From NCBI RefSeq assembly GCF_001029505.1, contig NZ_LEKH01000002.1, positions 1 through 64,000 on the forward strand: a stretch of 64,000 nucleotides of DNA, written 5' to 3'. The position numbers and the translations under genes are program-made. The DNA is from Rubrobacter aplysinae. GTDB taxonomy: Bacteria > Actinomycetota > Rubrobacteria > Rubrobacterales > Rubrobacteraceae. Within the stretch, counting starts at the first letter, position 1, and each line of letters opens with the position of its first letter. The notes beneath the pieces were generated by a model. The model saw nothing but the letters and a program-made list of their open reading frames with translations, was not told the DNA's origin and did no database searches. Below are positions 63,709-64,000 of the stretch, piece by piece.

Positions 63709-64000
63709 CGTCCGCCCCTACCGGGAAAAGGCCAGGCCAGACCGGCCAGGATTCCGGCGAGGATCGCGGCGATCAGACCCAGGTTCAGCGGCAGCCCGGC
63801 CCCGAGCAGGGCGACCGTCCCGGCCCCGAGTGCCGCGACCACGCTCGCGCGGTCGGTCAGCGCGGGGAACAGCAGGGCGAGGAACACGAGCGGAATAGCG
63901 AAGTCGAGCTCCAGAGCCTCCGGCACCCTTGCGCCCAGTATCACCCCGGCGACGGTGCCGACCTGCCACACCGCCCACAGCGGGAGAGCCGCGCCGACGA
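63705..64000 (-). CDS. azlC: Branched-chain amino acid exporter large subunit, 5' truncated by window edge
   Basis: The frame is open to the window end, so only the C-terminal 98 residues are seen. They match the AzlC end: LPLWAVWQVGTVAGVILG, LDFAIPLVFLALLFPAL, and the final helix LGLIAAILAGILAGL. It is upstream of azlD with a 4-base overlap, the normal order. Confidence 0.88.
   Translation of the reverse strand, partial: VGAALPLWAVWQVGTVAGVILGARVPEALELDFAIPLVFLALLFPALTDRASVVAALGAGTVALLGAGLPLNLGLIAAILAGILAGLAWPFPGRGGR

Overview
The window is high-GC bacterial chromosome. GTG and TTG starts are common, genes often overlap by 4 bases, an acyl-CoA carboxylase operon carries an epsilon-like subunit, and ileS has a T-box leader. 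Together these suggest a deep-branching actinobacterium, most like Rubrobacter; the genus is inferred from gene style, not proven.

Left core (1-8.0 kb): the end of a LysR regulator, then a tRNA-Ile T-box leader and ileS. This IleRS is the long type 2 form and has GFHH where the class I HIGH motif should be. It is followed by small hypothetical proteins, a lipoprotein, mutM and a HAD phosphatase.

Catabolic block (8.1-28.8 kb): a fragment matching the 3' half of a tRNA-Ala gene lies at 8090-8134. The intact tRNA-Ala(TGC) is at 28804-28876, in the same orientation, with the N-terminus of a tyrosine integrase just beside its 3' end. I read the stretch between as a decayed genomic island. It holds an aconitase, a Na+/solute symporter with an M42 peptidase, an APC permease, and a GntR-controlled operon of BtpA/SgcQ protein, PfkB kinase, ribose-type ABC importer, phosphotriesterase-family hydrolase and glutamine-amidotransferase-like protein. 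This operon looks like an uncharacterised sugar, sugar-lactone or nucleoside pathway. Next to it is a LacI-controlled ribose operon (rbsR-A-C-B-K'-D) whose ribokinase has lost its middle.

Middle core (28.9-40.5 kb): two tRNAs, an FmdB-type zinc ribbon, DUF309 and bifunctional-nuclease proteins, a strongly diverged RtcB-like protein, and the acyl-CoA carboxylase operon (beta, epsilon, alpha/BCCP). A decaying patch follows, with a phosphosulfolactate synthase pseudogene and a DUF488 remnant. Then come a UPF0126 membrane protein, a frameshifted FUSC-type membrane protein, a D-amino-acid dehydrogenase and a small membrane protein.

Right core (40.9-64 kb): 2-oxoglutarate dehydrogenase (sucA-sucB), a Cys/Met-metabolism PLP enzyme, an NfeD-type membrane protease, a BrkB-type membrane protein, a methyltransferase, a DUF255 thioredoxin-like protein, class I aldolase, a STAS protein, an ECF sigma factor with its overlapping partner and an MscS-like protein, a nucleoside hydrolase, a VanW protein, an ADP-forming acyl-CoA synthetase fused to a GNAT acetyltransferase, an EamA transporter and azlD/azlC. 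No CRISPR array, complete insertion sequence or rRNA gene was seen.
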